Shown: positions 1-6,206, counted from the stretch's first letter. The stretch is 7,816 bases of DNA from Trebonia sp. (GCA_030038035.1 JASHPP010000015.1:1-7816); one strand, 5' to 3'. The notes: a model not told the origin generated them from the letters alone. Numbers and translations: made by a program.

Positions 1-130
1 CCGCCCAGCGCCCGCCGACCAGCGCCGGAATGAGCACGTTGTGCCCGAGGCTGGATATCGGGAAGAGCTCGGTGATGCCCTGGATCAGGCCGACGACGAT
101 CGCCTCTGGGTAGGTAATGTGCGGATACAT
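1..130 (-). CDS. uppP: Undecaprenyl-diphosphate phosphatase (UppP/BacA family), N-terminal part, runs off the left edge
   Basis: Reading the minus strand from the ATG at 130 gives 43 codons before the window ends. The protein begins [18 protein letters not shown] and continues with [12 protein letters not shown]. This matches the first conserved region of UppP/BacA: the (E/Q)xxxE motif is Q17-x3-E21, and the PISS-x-G-H motif supplies S26, S27 and H30, the same numbering as the E. coli enzyme. UppP is an integral membrane phosphatase that dephosphorylates undecaprenyl pyrophosphate, recycling the lipid carrier for peptidoglycan and other wall polymers. A strong ribosome binding site (AGAGGG, 135-140, four bases before the ATG) supports this start. 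The motif departs from the commonest EFLPISSSGHL form, with LF for FL, L28 for Ser and N31 for Leu, which suggests a paralogous subfamily. The C-terminal PGxSRS motif lies outside the window, so activity cannot be judged. The gene is divergent from the muramidase gene. Confidence 0.88.
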   Translation of the reverse strand, partial: MYPHITYPEAIVVGLIQGITELFPISSLGHNVLIPALVGGRWA

Positions 131-196
131 CGTGCCCTCTCGCCAGCAAGGGAACAGCGGGGCCAGCCGCGACGCCCGAGGTCATCGTATCCGCCT

Positions 197-213
197 GCCG
201 GCCGACGGCCGGC
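197..213. repeat. Perfect 7-3-7 inverted repeat in the divergent uppP/muramidase intergenic region
   Basis: GCCGGCC (197-203) and GGCCGGC (207-213) are exact reverse complements around a GAC spacer. The site lies 67 bp upstream of the uppP start and 70 bp upstream of the muramidase start. Both genes point away from it, so it cannot be a terminator for either. It could be an operator for a dimeric regulator or simply a chance GC-rich palindrome; high local GC makes the latter a real possibility. Confidence 0.35.
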
Positions 214-235
214 GCAAGCCACCGCGGACCCTAAT

Positions 236-263
236 CACCAATTTGCTCCGCATTCGCACCAAT
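236..263 (+). promoter_or_regulatory. Paired CACCAAT direct repeats upstream of the muramidase gene
   Basis: The heptamer CACCAAT occurs at 236-242 and again at 257-263, a period of 21 bp, about two turns of the helix. This would put two bound proteins on the same DNA face. The second copy lies 7 bp before a -10-like TAAGCT at 270-275. The arrangement resembles an activator binding site, but no regulator can be named from the sequence. It sits in the most AT-rich part of the intergenic region. Confidence 0.35.
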
Positions 264-269
264 AGCCGG

Positions 270-283
270 TAAGCTCCCGCGCG
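270..283 (+). promoter_or_regulatory. Candidate -10 box for a leaderless muramidase transcript
   Basis: TAAGCT at 270-275 fits the TANNNT pattern of actinobacterial -10 elements and ends seven bases before the GTG start at 283. Transcription would therefore begin at or next to the start codon. There is no convincing Shine-Dalgarno sequence before the GTG, which fits a leaderless message. No good -35 hexamer was seen at 16-18 bp; the CACCAAT repeats may stand in for it. Confidence 0.35.
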
Positions 284-2316
284 TGACTCGGCTACGGGGA
301 CGCGCCGGCATCATGGGTGTCGCGCTAATCATCGTGGCGGGACTGGCGATTCCGGCGGCGGTAGCGACCCGGGCGACCGCGGTTACCACCGTGCCCGCGT
401 CCGGGGTGGACGTCTCCCCGTTCACGACCGTGAACAGCTGGACGCTGCTGCGGCAGGCGGGCAGCAGCTTCGCCGGCGTCGAGGCGACTTTCGCGCAGAC
501 CGCGGAAACGACGTATGCCGCCGACGTCAAGGCGGCCGCGGCGGCCGGGCTGTACGTGATGCCCTACGCGTTCGTCTTCCCGTATGACCCGAAGGGGAAC
601 GGCACCGTCGCGCAGCAGGCCGCGGCGGCGGTCAGCGTGGTCGATTCGGTTACCGACCCGGCGTACAAGTCCAGCGACCTGATGCTGCCGCTCGTCGTGG
701 ACATAGAGAACGACCCGTACTACGAGCAGGATCACACGACCCAGTGCTACGGGCTGACCCCGCAAGCGATGGTGGACTGGCTCAAGACGTACATCGCCGA
801 TGTCTCCGCGCTGGGCAAGACCCCGATCATCTACACGAACGCTCCCTTCTGGGACACGTGCACAGGGAACAGCACGGCGTTCAGCGGGTATCCGCTGTGG
901 CTCGCGTCGTACGGGGTGACGATCCCGGCGCTGCCGACCGGCTGGGGCAACTACACGTTCTGGCAGTACACGAGCAGCGGCACGGTCAACGGCATCAAGG
1001 GCCCGACCGACCTGGACTACCTCGGCCCGGTCGTGCAGGTCAGCCAGGCGGGCGCGCCGATCGCCCCGGTGCAGCTGCAGACGCTCACCTCGCTGGACGG
1101 GACGCGGGTCAGCTATGCCGTGCCGGCCGCGGGCAGCCAGGGCGCCCTGCCGCCAGGCCTGACGATGAGCCCGTCCGGCCAGGTCACGGGGACTCCGCTG
1201 GTGTCCGATCGCGGCCAGCAGTACACGGTGACGGTCACCCCCTCAGCCGGCGCGGTCCCGGTGACCCCCTCGTCGCTGACGTTCACCTGGGACGTGTCAG
1301 GGGCGATCACGGTGGACTCTCCAGGCAACCGCAGGACCCCGGCGGGCACTCCGGTCGTGCTGCAGATCTCGGGGTACGACCCGAACACCGGCTATACGCC
1401 GTCCTACGCCGCGACCGGGCTGCCCACGGGCCTGTCGATGAGCTCCTCCGGCCTGATAACCGGCTGGCCGTCGGCGCCGGGCACGTACGACGTCACCGTC
1501 TACGCGTCCGACGCCTTCGGCGGCACCGGGTCCATGCTGTTCACCTGGACGGTGCCGGCCGTGGCCGACAGTGGCTTCGCCGGGCAGCTCAGGCAGGTCG
1601 GCGGCACCGGCAAGTGCCTCAACGACCCGTCGTCAGGCACGGCCAACGGCACGCTGGTGAACCTGTGGAGCTGCGACGGCCACGCGAACCAGCAGTGGAC
1701 CGTCGTCCGGGACGGCACGATCCGCGTCCTCGGCAAGTGCCTGGCGGCGAGCGGGACGAGCGTGGTGCTGTGGGCGTGCTCCGCTGGCTTCAGCAACCAG
1801 CAGTGGCAGGCAGGCACCGACGGCGAGCTGGTCAGCGCCCAGTCAGGCAAGTGCCTGTACTTCGCCGGCGCGGCCGCGGCCAACGGCAACCGGCCGACGA
1901 TGGCTGCCTGCGCCAACACCACGATCCAGACGGGCGAGCACTGGTACCGCCCGGCGGCCGCCGTCTTCTCCGGCGAGCCGGGCAAGTGCCTGGCCGGCGC
2001 CGGGTCCGCCGTCGAGCTGGCCGCCTGCGCGGACACGGCGGCCCAGCAGTGGGCGGCGCGGTCCGACGGCACGCTCCGGCTGGGCGGCCAGTGCCTGACC
2101 GAGGCGGCCGCCGCCGCCGGTTCGGCGCTGTCGCTCGGGCCCTGCGCCGGCACGGCCGCCACCAAGTGGCAGCTGTCCGCCGCCGGCCCGCTCGCCTCCG
2201 AGCTGGTCAGCGCCGCCTCGGGCCTGTGCGTGACGGCACCGTCGGCGGCCAGCGGCGTCCCGCTGGTCATCGAGTCATGCGCCGCCACCCCAGCCGGCAC
2301 GTGGCACGTGGAGTAA
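283..2316 (+). CDS. Secreted GH25-family muramidase with two Ig-like domains and two ricin-type lectin domains
   Basis: The 677-residue protein begins with a signal peptide (n-region MTRLRGR, hydrophobic core about 10-28, likely cleavage near ATA at 31-33). Residues 41-248 are a glycoside hydrolase 25 domain, a lysozyme fold that cuts the MurNAc-GlcNAc beta-1,4 bond of peptidoglycan. The expected acidic residues are present: D43 in GVD, the D140-I-E142 catalytic pair, and D243 in TDLDYL; WLASY and FWQYTS motifs also fit. Residues about 253-338 and 340-427 are Ig-like (He_PIG type) domains, each with an LPxGLxMSxSGxxTG core. Residues about 431-556 and 558-677 are two beta-trefoils made of six GKCL-type units, which in this family bind carbohydrate. 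GTG at 283 is chosen because it supplies the Arg-rich n-region; an ATG at 313 would remove it. Wall remodelling or attack on other bacteria are both possible roles. The gene ends 5 bp from the convergent toxin gene. Confidence 0.86.
   Translation: MTRLRGRAGIMGVALIIVAGLAIPAAVATRATAVTTVPASGVDVSPFTTVNSWTLLRQAGSSFAGVEATFAQTAETTYAADVKAAAAAGLYVMPYAFVFPYDPKGNGTVAQQAAAAVSVVDSVTDPAYKSSDLMLPLVVDIENDPYYEQDHTTQCYGLTPQAMVDWLKTYIADVSALGKTPIIYTNAPFWDTCTGNSTAFSGYPLWLASYGVTIPALPTGWGNYTFWQYTSSGTVNGIKGPTDLDYLGPVVQVSQAGAPIAPVQLQTLTSLDGTRVSYAVPAAGSQGALPPGLTMSPSGQVTGTPLVSDRGQQYTVTVTPSAGAVPVTPSSLTFTWDVSGAITVDSPGNRRTPAGTPVVLQISGYDPNTGYTPSYAATGLPTGLSMSSSGLITGWPSAPGTYDVTVYASDAFGGTGSMLFTWTVPAVADSGFAGQLRQVGGTGKCLNDPSSGTANGTLVNLWSCDGHANQQWTVVRDGTIRVLGKCLAASGTSVVLWACSAGFSNQQWQAGTDGELVSAQSGKCLYFAGAAAANGNRPTMAACANTTIQTGEHWYRPAAAVFSGEPGKCLAGAGSAVELAACADTAAQQWAARSDGTLRLGGQCLTEAAAAAGSALSLGPCAGTAATKWQLSAAGPLASELVSAASGLCVTAPSAASGVPLVIESCAATPAGTWHVE
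1573..2313 (+). repeat. Sixfold GKCL...QxW lectin repeat (two ricin B-type trefoils) inside the muramidase gene
   Basis: Six units each start with a Cys motif: GKCLND, GKCLAA, GKCLYF, GKCLAG, GQCLTE and GLCVTA. Each ends in a QxW-like motif: QQW, QQW, EHW, QQW, TKW and GTW. Three units make one beta-trefoil, so this is a tandem pair. The canonical QxW is intact in units 1, 2 and 4 and altered in 3, 5 and 6, suggesting that only some lobes still bind sugar. The Cys pairs probably form an intra-unit disulfide, in keeping with secretion. Confidence 0.8.
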
Positions 2317-2321
2317 GTGGC

Positions 2322-2756
2322 TCATACCTTGACCACCGCGACCCGGTCGGCCTTCCTGCGGCCGGGTTCCTCAGTGAGCCGGGCCATGTCCTCGGGGTCG
2401 CTCGTCAGCAGCACAACCGGACGCGGTTGTGCCAGTGCGATGACGGCGAGCAGCGCGTTCACCGTGCACCGGTGGCCTGACATGCCGGTCGAGCCGAGGA
2501 GTTCTCCCGCCCTGCGCCCGGCTTCCTTATCGATGTTCGCGACGATGACACCACGCAGGACGCGGTGCATGCGGGCGTCTTCCTGACCGCCACGCAGCAC
2601 TTCGGCGAGCGTCGACGCGGCTGTGACGACGCGGTCGTACCGCTGGTACGCCTTCCGCGCCAGCGCGTGTACCGCCGGGTCGCCCGTGGCGAGCTTGACC
2701 AGACCCTGGGCGTCCAGGACCAGGGCCCCGTCTACTCCGCTTCGTAGTCTGGCCAC
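2322..2756 (-). CDS. PIN-domain ribonuclease toxin of a type II toxin-antitoxin module
   Basis: The protein has the PIN-domain layout: a hydrophobic strand with Asp (LVLDAQGLVKLA), a conserved Glu in STLAEVLRGG, then TVNALLAVIAL, then VVLLTSDPEDM. PIN toxins such as VapC cut RNA with a metal ion held by acidic residues and are blocked by the partner antitoxin. Numbered from the ATG at 2771, the acidic positions are D20, E57 and D125, but the third expected Asp is N105, which may weaken metal binding. I prefer the GTG at 2756, which gives 144 residues, because CGGAG at 2762-2766 sits five bases before it; the ATG at 2771 has only weak spacing and would add five residues. Either way the gene overlaps the end of the antitoxin gene (25 or 40 bp), implying translational coupling. 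It is convergent with the muramidase gene. VapC-like assignment is by motif only. Confidence 0.78.
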   Translation of the reverse strand: MARLRSGVDGALVLDAQGLVKLATGDPAVHALARKAYQRYDRVVTAASTLAEVLRGGQEDARMHRVLRGVIVANIDKEAGRRAGELLGSTGMSGHRCTVNALLAVIALAQPRPVVLLTSDPEDMARLTEEPGRRKADRVAVVKV

Positions 2757-3136
2757 TGACGCTCCGCCCATTCCAGTAGCTCGGGTGGCACCGGGCCGAA
2801 CTCGGCGTCCAGTTCGTCGAGCACCTCGCCGAGAACGTCGTGCTGGAGCTTCCGCTCAGTGGCCTCCGTTACGTACCGGCTGAACTCACCGGGCCCGGTC
2901 CGGGCCCGGACGGCGGCTGTCAGTTCTTCTGGCATCGAGACGCTCACCTTCTGCACGCGGCCGTGGAACCGCGAGGCCGGCCCTGTATCGATGTCGACGG
3001 GTGCCTTCGGGAACATGACGGTGACGCGCTGCAGCACCTGCTCGAGCGGGACCGCGGCCAGCGCGTCCCGCAGCGCCTTCTCCAGTGCGCTCAGCGCCTG
3101 CCCAGGGTCGGTCCCCGCGCGCGAAACCTCATCCAT
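2732..3136 (-). CDS. Ribbon-helix-helix (CopG-like) antitoxin partner of the PIN toxin
   Basis: The 134-residue protein carries a ribbon-helix-helix DNA-binding segment at about 61-98. It has a beta strand VQKVSVSMP, then helices around EELTAAVRARTG and FSRYVTEATERKLQ. The acidic tail at about 100-134 (LDELDAEFGPVPPELLEWAERQWPD) is typical of the part that wraps and inhibits a PIN toxin. Such antitoxins neutralise the toxin and, usually as a complex with it, repress their own promoter. An operator-like palindrome lies directly upstream. The N-terminal 60 residues are unusual, since most antitoxins of this type start near the strand. They are predicted by eye to be partly helical (ALSALEKALRDALAAV). 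A start at M41 is possible, but the leaderless promoter context favours the ATG at 3136. The stop lies inside the toxin gene. Confidence 0.75.
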   Translation of the reverse strand: MDEVSRAGTDPGQALSALEKALRDALAAVPLEQVLQRVTVMFPKAPVDIDTGPASRFHGRVQKVSVSMPEELTAAVRARTGPGEFSRYVTEATERKLQHDVLGEVLDELDAEFGPVPPELLEWAERQWPDYEAE

Positions 3137-3143
3137 AAACCGA

Positions 3144-3160
3144 TGCTACCACCGGTAGCA
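3144..3160 (-). promoter_or_regulatory. Operator-like palindrome and leaderless -10 box of the toxin-antitoxin operon
   Basis: TGCTACC (3144-3150) and GGTAGCA (3154-3160) form a perfect 7-3-7 inverted repeat that ends 7 bp before the antitoxin ATG (3136). On the minus strand the proximal arm contains TAGCAT, a TANNNT-type -10 box followed by six bases and then the ATG, the spacing expected for a leaderless transcript starting at the A of ATG. No Shine-Dalgarno sequence is present, which agrees. A repressor on this palindrome would cover the -10 box, so antitoxin autoregulation is the natural reading. No clear -35 hexamer was found. Confidence 0.55.
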
Positions 3161-3293
3161 ACGCAAGCCGCGGCGCACGATAGAAAGGGTGCCTATCGCT
3201 ATCTTGTTCGGTCGTCAAACAGGGCGGCTGACTCGTTGCGGTTCCTGGGTCTGTCCGGGGGTCGGCGAGCAGCGCTGCGACAAGCGTAGGTTG
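3161..3293. other. Non-coding part of the intergenic region between the toxin-antitoxin operon and sdhB
   Basis: The 329-base gap between the antitoxin start (3136) and the sdhB stop (3466) holds the operator at 3144-3160, the small inverted repeat at 3178-3198 and a gene fragment at 3294-3458. In the rest I see no tRNA, no recognisable small RNA, no strong T-tailed terminator for sdhB and no convincing open frame. Its base composition is less strictly GC-rich than the coding regions nearby. Confidence 0.5.
3178..3198. repeat. Small inverted repeat upstream of the toxin-antitoxin operator
   Basis: CGATAG (3178-3183) and CTATCG (3193-3198) are exact reverse complements separated by nine bases. 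They lie 17 bp beyond the 17-bp palindrome, farther from the antitoxin start. This could be a second, weaker regulatory site or a hairpin. It is not followed by a T-run on either strand, so a terminator is unlikely. Chance occurrence is plausible. Confidence 0.25.
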
Positions 3294-3458
3294 TCAACCG
3301 CGCGGAATCGGCCCGCAAGCCTCGCCCTTTCTGTGATATTCCGGCGCAGTCACTCGCCGTGCTTCGGGTTCGTTCGCCCATGTGACGATGGCGGCGTCCA
3401 GGCGGGCGAGGATGTCGGGGATTTCGGCGGGCCGGGCGCGGGCCCACAACGCGGCGCA
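3294..3458 (-). pseudogene. Startless 54-codon coding remnant behind sdhB, function unknown
   Basis: In a minus-strand frame different from sdhB, the stretch beginning CAALWARARPAEIPDILARL and continuing DAAIVTWANEPEARRV reads to a TGA at 3294-3296. The first 35 or so codons end almost always in G or C, as in a real gene of this genome, and the residue composition is protein-like. Codons after the RRV lose this bias, as if the original end is gone and the frame runs into other DNA. No start codon lies near it; the frame simply stays open back into sdhB. I do not recognise the protein. It is most easily explained as the broken end of a gene left by a deletion or insertion, but GC-rich noncoding DNA can mimic this. 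Confidence 0.35.
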
Positions 3459-3465
3459 GGCCCCG

Positions 3466-4251
3466 CTAGCGCTTGCCGGGGACGGCCGGGGTGCCCGCCT
3501 TCGCCGGGCGCCGGGAGATCTTCGAGCCGAGCCAGACCAGCGGGTCGTACTTGAGGCCGGCGACGCGCTCCTTCATCGGGATCAGCGCGTTGTCGGTGAT
3601 CTTGATGTGCTCGGGGCACACCTCGGTGCAGCACTTGGTGATGTTGCAGTAGCCCAGGCCGAAGTCGTCCTGCGCGATGTCCCGCCGGTCCGCCTCGTCA
3701 CACGGGTGCATCTCCAGCTCGGCGACCCGCATGAGGAACCGCGGGCCGGCGAACGGCCGCTCGTTCTCGGCGTGGTCGCGGATCACGTGACACGTGTTCT
3801 GGCACAGGTAGCACTCGATGCACTTGCGGAACTCCTGCGACCGGTTCACGTCCTCCTGCTGCATCCGGAACTCGCCGGGCTTGATCGACGGGTCCGGCGT
3901 GAACGACGGGATCGTGCGCGCCTTCGCGTAGTTGAACGACACGTCGGTGACCAGGTCCCTGATCACGGGGAACGTGCGCATCGGAGTGATCGTCAGGACC
4001 TCGTCGGGGGAGAACGTCGACATCCGGGTCATGCAGCCGAGCCGCGGCCGGCCGTTGATCTCCATCGAGCACGATCCGCACTTGCCGGCCTTGCAGTTCC
4101 ACCGGATCGCCAGGTCGCCCGCCTGGGTGGCCTGCAGCCGGTGCAGCACGTCGAGGACGACCTCACCCTCGTTGACCTCGACCGTGTAATCGACAAGCGA
4201 GCCCGACCCGGCGTCGCCGCGCCACACCCGCAATGCTGTCTCGTACCCCAT
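3466..4251 (-). CDS. sdhB: Succinate dehydrogenase iron-sulfur subunit
   Basis: This 261-residue subunit carries electrons from the flavoprotein to the membrane quinone through three clusters, all visible. The [2Fe-2S] ligands are C53, C58, C61 and C73 (C-x4-C-x2-C-x11-C). By alignment with E. coli SdhB spacing, C144, C147, C150 and C212 hold the [4Fe-4S] cluster, and C154, C202 and C208 the [3Fe-4S] cluster; C207 is an extra Cys beside C208. The start is MGYETALRVW: its ATG shares one base with the sdhA stop (TGATG), and a strong GGAGGAGGGG at 4257-4266 lies five bases upstream, inside the end of sdhA. A longer open frame exists upstream, but it is only overlap with sdhA. The N-terminal ferredoxin-like domain spans about 1-105 and the C-terminal helical domain about 135-235. 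Last gene of the sdhC-sdhA-sdhB operon. Confidence 0.95.
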   Translation of the reverse strand: MGYETALRVWRGDAGSGSLVDYTVEVNEGEVVLDVLHRLQATQAGDLAIRWNCKAGKCGSCSMEINGRPRLGCMTRMSTFSPDEVLTITPMRTFPVIRDLVTDVSFNYAKARTIPSFTPDPSIKPGEFRMQQEDVNRSQEFRKCIECYLCQNTCHVIRDHAENERPFAGPRFLMRVAELEMHPCDEADRRDIAQDDFGLGYCNITKCCTEVCPEHIKITDNALIPMKERVAGLKYDPLVWLGSKISRRPAKAGTPAVPGKR

Positions 4252-6188
4252 CAGTGCCCCTCCTCCGACGCAGCGGTAGCCGGCGTAGCCGACGGAGCCG
4301 GAGCGGGCAGCCCGGCCAGCTCCTCCTCGGTCATGTACTTCTTGAGCTCGGACTTGTCGAACAGCGCGAGCTGGTCGGGCCGCATCACGGGCAGCGGCTT
4401 GTGGGTTAGCTCGAGCTTGTCGCCGGTCAGCGCCAGGGCCAGGTTCACCTTGCGCCATTCCGGCGACATCTCCGGGTAGTCATCCCTGGTGTGCCCGCCG
4501 CGCGACTCCTGCCGCTCCAGCGCGGCCAGCGCCACGCACTCGGCGACGAGCAGCATGTTCCGCAGGTCGAGCGCGTAGTGCCAGCCCGGGTTGTAAGCCC
4601 GCTCGCCCGGCACGGCCACCCGCGCGGCCCGCTCCTTGAACTTCTCAAGCTCGCCGAGCGCGGCCTTGACCTCGGACTCCCGCCTGATCAGGCCGACCAG
4701 GTCCTGCATCGTCTGCTGGAGTTCGTGGTGCACCTTGTAGGGGCTCTCGCCCTCGGCGCGGGACAGCGGCGCGAGCGCCTCGGCGACCGCGGCCGAGAGG
4801 TCGGAGTCCGCCACCGCGGGCCGGGACGGCCCCAGCGAATCCAGGTAGTCCGCCGCGCCGTCCCCGGCCCGCTTGCCGAACACGAGCAGGTCGGTCAGCG
4901 AGTTGCCGCCGAGCCGGTTCGAGCCGTGCATCCCGCCGGACACCTCGCCGGCCGCGAACAAGCCGGGCACGGACGAGGCGGCGGTGTCCGGGTCGACCTC
5001 GATGCCGCCCATCACGTAGTGGCAGGTCGGCCCGATCTCCATCGGCTCCTTGGTGATGTCCACATCCGCCAGCTCGATGAACTGGTGGTACATGGACGGC
5101 AGCCGCTGGAGGATGTACTCGGGGGGCCGCCGCGAGGCGATGTCGAGGAAGACGCCGCCGTGCTCGGTCCCGCGCCCGGCCTTGATCTCGGAGTTGATGG
5201 ACCGCGCGACCTCATCGCGCGGCAGCAGATCCGGCGGGCGCCTGTTGTGGTCCGGGTCGGTGAACCAGCGGTCGGCCTCTTCCTCGGTCTCCGCGTACTG
5301 GCCGCGGAACACCTCGGGCACATAGTCGAACATGAACCGCCGGCCCTCCGAGTTCAGCAGCACCCCGCCGTCGCCGCGGACCGACTCGGTGACCAGCAGG
5401 CCGGCCACCGACGGCGGCCAGATCATGCCGGTGGGGTGAAACTGGACGAACTCCATGTTGATCAGCGCCGCGCCCGCGAGCAGTGCCAGCGCGTGCCCGT
5501 CACCGCTGTACTCCCAGGAGTTCGTGGTGACCTTGAACGTGCGCCCGATCCCGCCGGTGGCGAGCACCACGGCCGGCGCCTCGAACACGACGAACCGCCC
5601 GGTGTCCCTGGCGTATCCGAAAGCGCCCGAGATCCGCCCCGACTGATCCCTGAGCAGCCGGGTGATCGTCGTCTCCGCGAACACCGCGATCATCGCCTCC
5701 GGGTCGCCAAGCGCGACCGAGTCCGCCTGCTGCAGCGCGACGACCCGCTGCTGCAAGGTGCGGATGATCTCCAGGCCGGTGCGGTCACCGACGTGCGCGA
5801 GCCGTGGGTACGCGTGCCCGCCGAAGTTCCGCTGCGAGATCTTCCCGTCCTTGGTCCGGTCGAACAGCGCCCCCCACGCCTCGAGTTCCCAGACCCGGTC
5901 CGGGGCCTCCTTGGCGTGCAGCTCGGCCATCCGCGGGTTGTTGAGGAACTTGCCGCCGCGCATCGTGTCGCAGAAGTGCACCTGCCAGTTGTCGTTGGGA
6001 TTCATGTTGCCCATGGCGGCGGCGGCGCCGCCCTCGGCCATCACCGTGTGGGCCTTGCCGAACAGCGACTTGGAGATGATCGCGGTCTTGAAGCCCCGCG
6101 CGCGGGCTTCGATCGCCGCGCGCAGCCCTGAGCCGCCCGCGCCGATCACTACCACGTCGTAGGAGTAACGCTCGATGTCGTCTGTCAT
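4251..6188 (-). CDS. sdhA: Succinate dehydrogenase flavoprotein subunit
   Basis: The 645-residue catalytic subunit oxidises succinate to fumarate at a covalently bound FAD and passes electrons to SdhB. An N-terminal dinucleotide fold (VVVIGAGGSGLRAA, 12-25) binds FAD, and H47 in KAHTVMAEGG is the expected site of the covalent flavin link. By alignment to E. coli SdhA, the dicarboxylate-site residues are H251 (QFHPTG), R324 (PRDEVAR), H390 (CHYVMGG) and R425 (GSNRLGGNSL); E415 in AAGE contacts FAD. Between RRFM and PRDEVAR there is an extra stretch of about 30 residues (about 295-322) compared with E. coli. Length and order match the mycobacterial Sdh1 type (Rv0248c-like). The start lies 18 bases after the sdhC stop, with only a weak ribosome binding site, consistent with translation as part of one message. 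It ends in an overlap with sdhB. Confidence 0.96.
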   Translation of the reverse strand: MTDDIERYSYDVVVIGAGGSGLRAAIEARARGFKTAIISKSLFGKAHTVMAEGGAAAAMGNMNPNDNWQVHFCDTMRGGKFLNNPRMAELHAKEAPDRVWELEAWGALFDRTKDGKISQRNFGGHAYPRLAHVGDRTGLEIIRTLQQRVVALQQADSVALGDPEAMIAVFAETTITRLLRDQSGRISGAFGYARDTGRFVVFEAPAVVLATGGIGRTFKVTTNSWEYSGDGHALALLAGAALINMEFVQFHPTGMIWPPSVAGLLVTESVRGDGGVLLNSEGRRFMFDYVPEVFRGQYAETEEEADRWFTDPDHNRRPPDLLPRDEVARSINSEIKAGRGTEHGGVFLDIASRRPPEYILQRLPSMYHQFIELADVDITKEPMEIGPTCHYVMGGIEVDPDTAASSVPGLFAAGEVSGGMHGSNRLGGNSLTDLLVFGKRAGDGAADYLDSLGPSRPAVADSDLSAAVAEALAPLSRAEGESPYKVHHELQQTMQDLVGLIRRESEVKAALGELEKFKERAARVAVPGERAYNPGWHYALDLRNMLLVAECVALAALERQESRGGHTRDDYPEMSPEWRKVNLALALTGDKLELTHKPLPVMRPDQLALFDKSELKKYMTEEELAGLPAPAPSATPATAASEEGH

Positions 6189-6206
6189 AACGATCGCCCG
6201 TTCGGC

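Noticed and set aside
1573..2313. Tandem repeats as a possible CRISPR or satellite array
   Set aside because: The periodicity is at protein level (GKCL...QxW trefoil units) with divergent DNA, not identical repeats with unique spacers.
744..2480. Long plus-strand open frame (578 codons) overlapping the muramidase
   Set aside because: It is Arg/Gly/Pro-rich, has no recognisable domain and lies in a shifted frame of a gene with clear GH25, Ig-like and ricin motifs; high GC keeps such frames open by chance.
2317..2586. Plus-strand frame directly after the muramidase stop
   Set aside because: It is antisense to the PIN toxin, starts one base after the muramidase stop without a ribosome binding site of its own, and has no motif.
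3189..3554. Plus-strand open frame in the sdhB downstream region
   Set aside because: Its composition is unlike a protein, it has no ribosome binding site, and it overlaps the end of sdhB on the other strand.
4252..4458. N-terminal 69-residue extension of SdhB
   Set aside because: The extra residues are an out-of-frame reading of the sdhA 3' end; the ATG at 4251 has a strong ribosome binding site and matches the family start.
4491..6131. Long plus-strand open frame (546 codons) opposite sdhA
   Set aside because: It is an antisense shadow of a fully conserved flavoprotein gene and its translation is low-complexity with Arg, Val and His runs.
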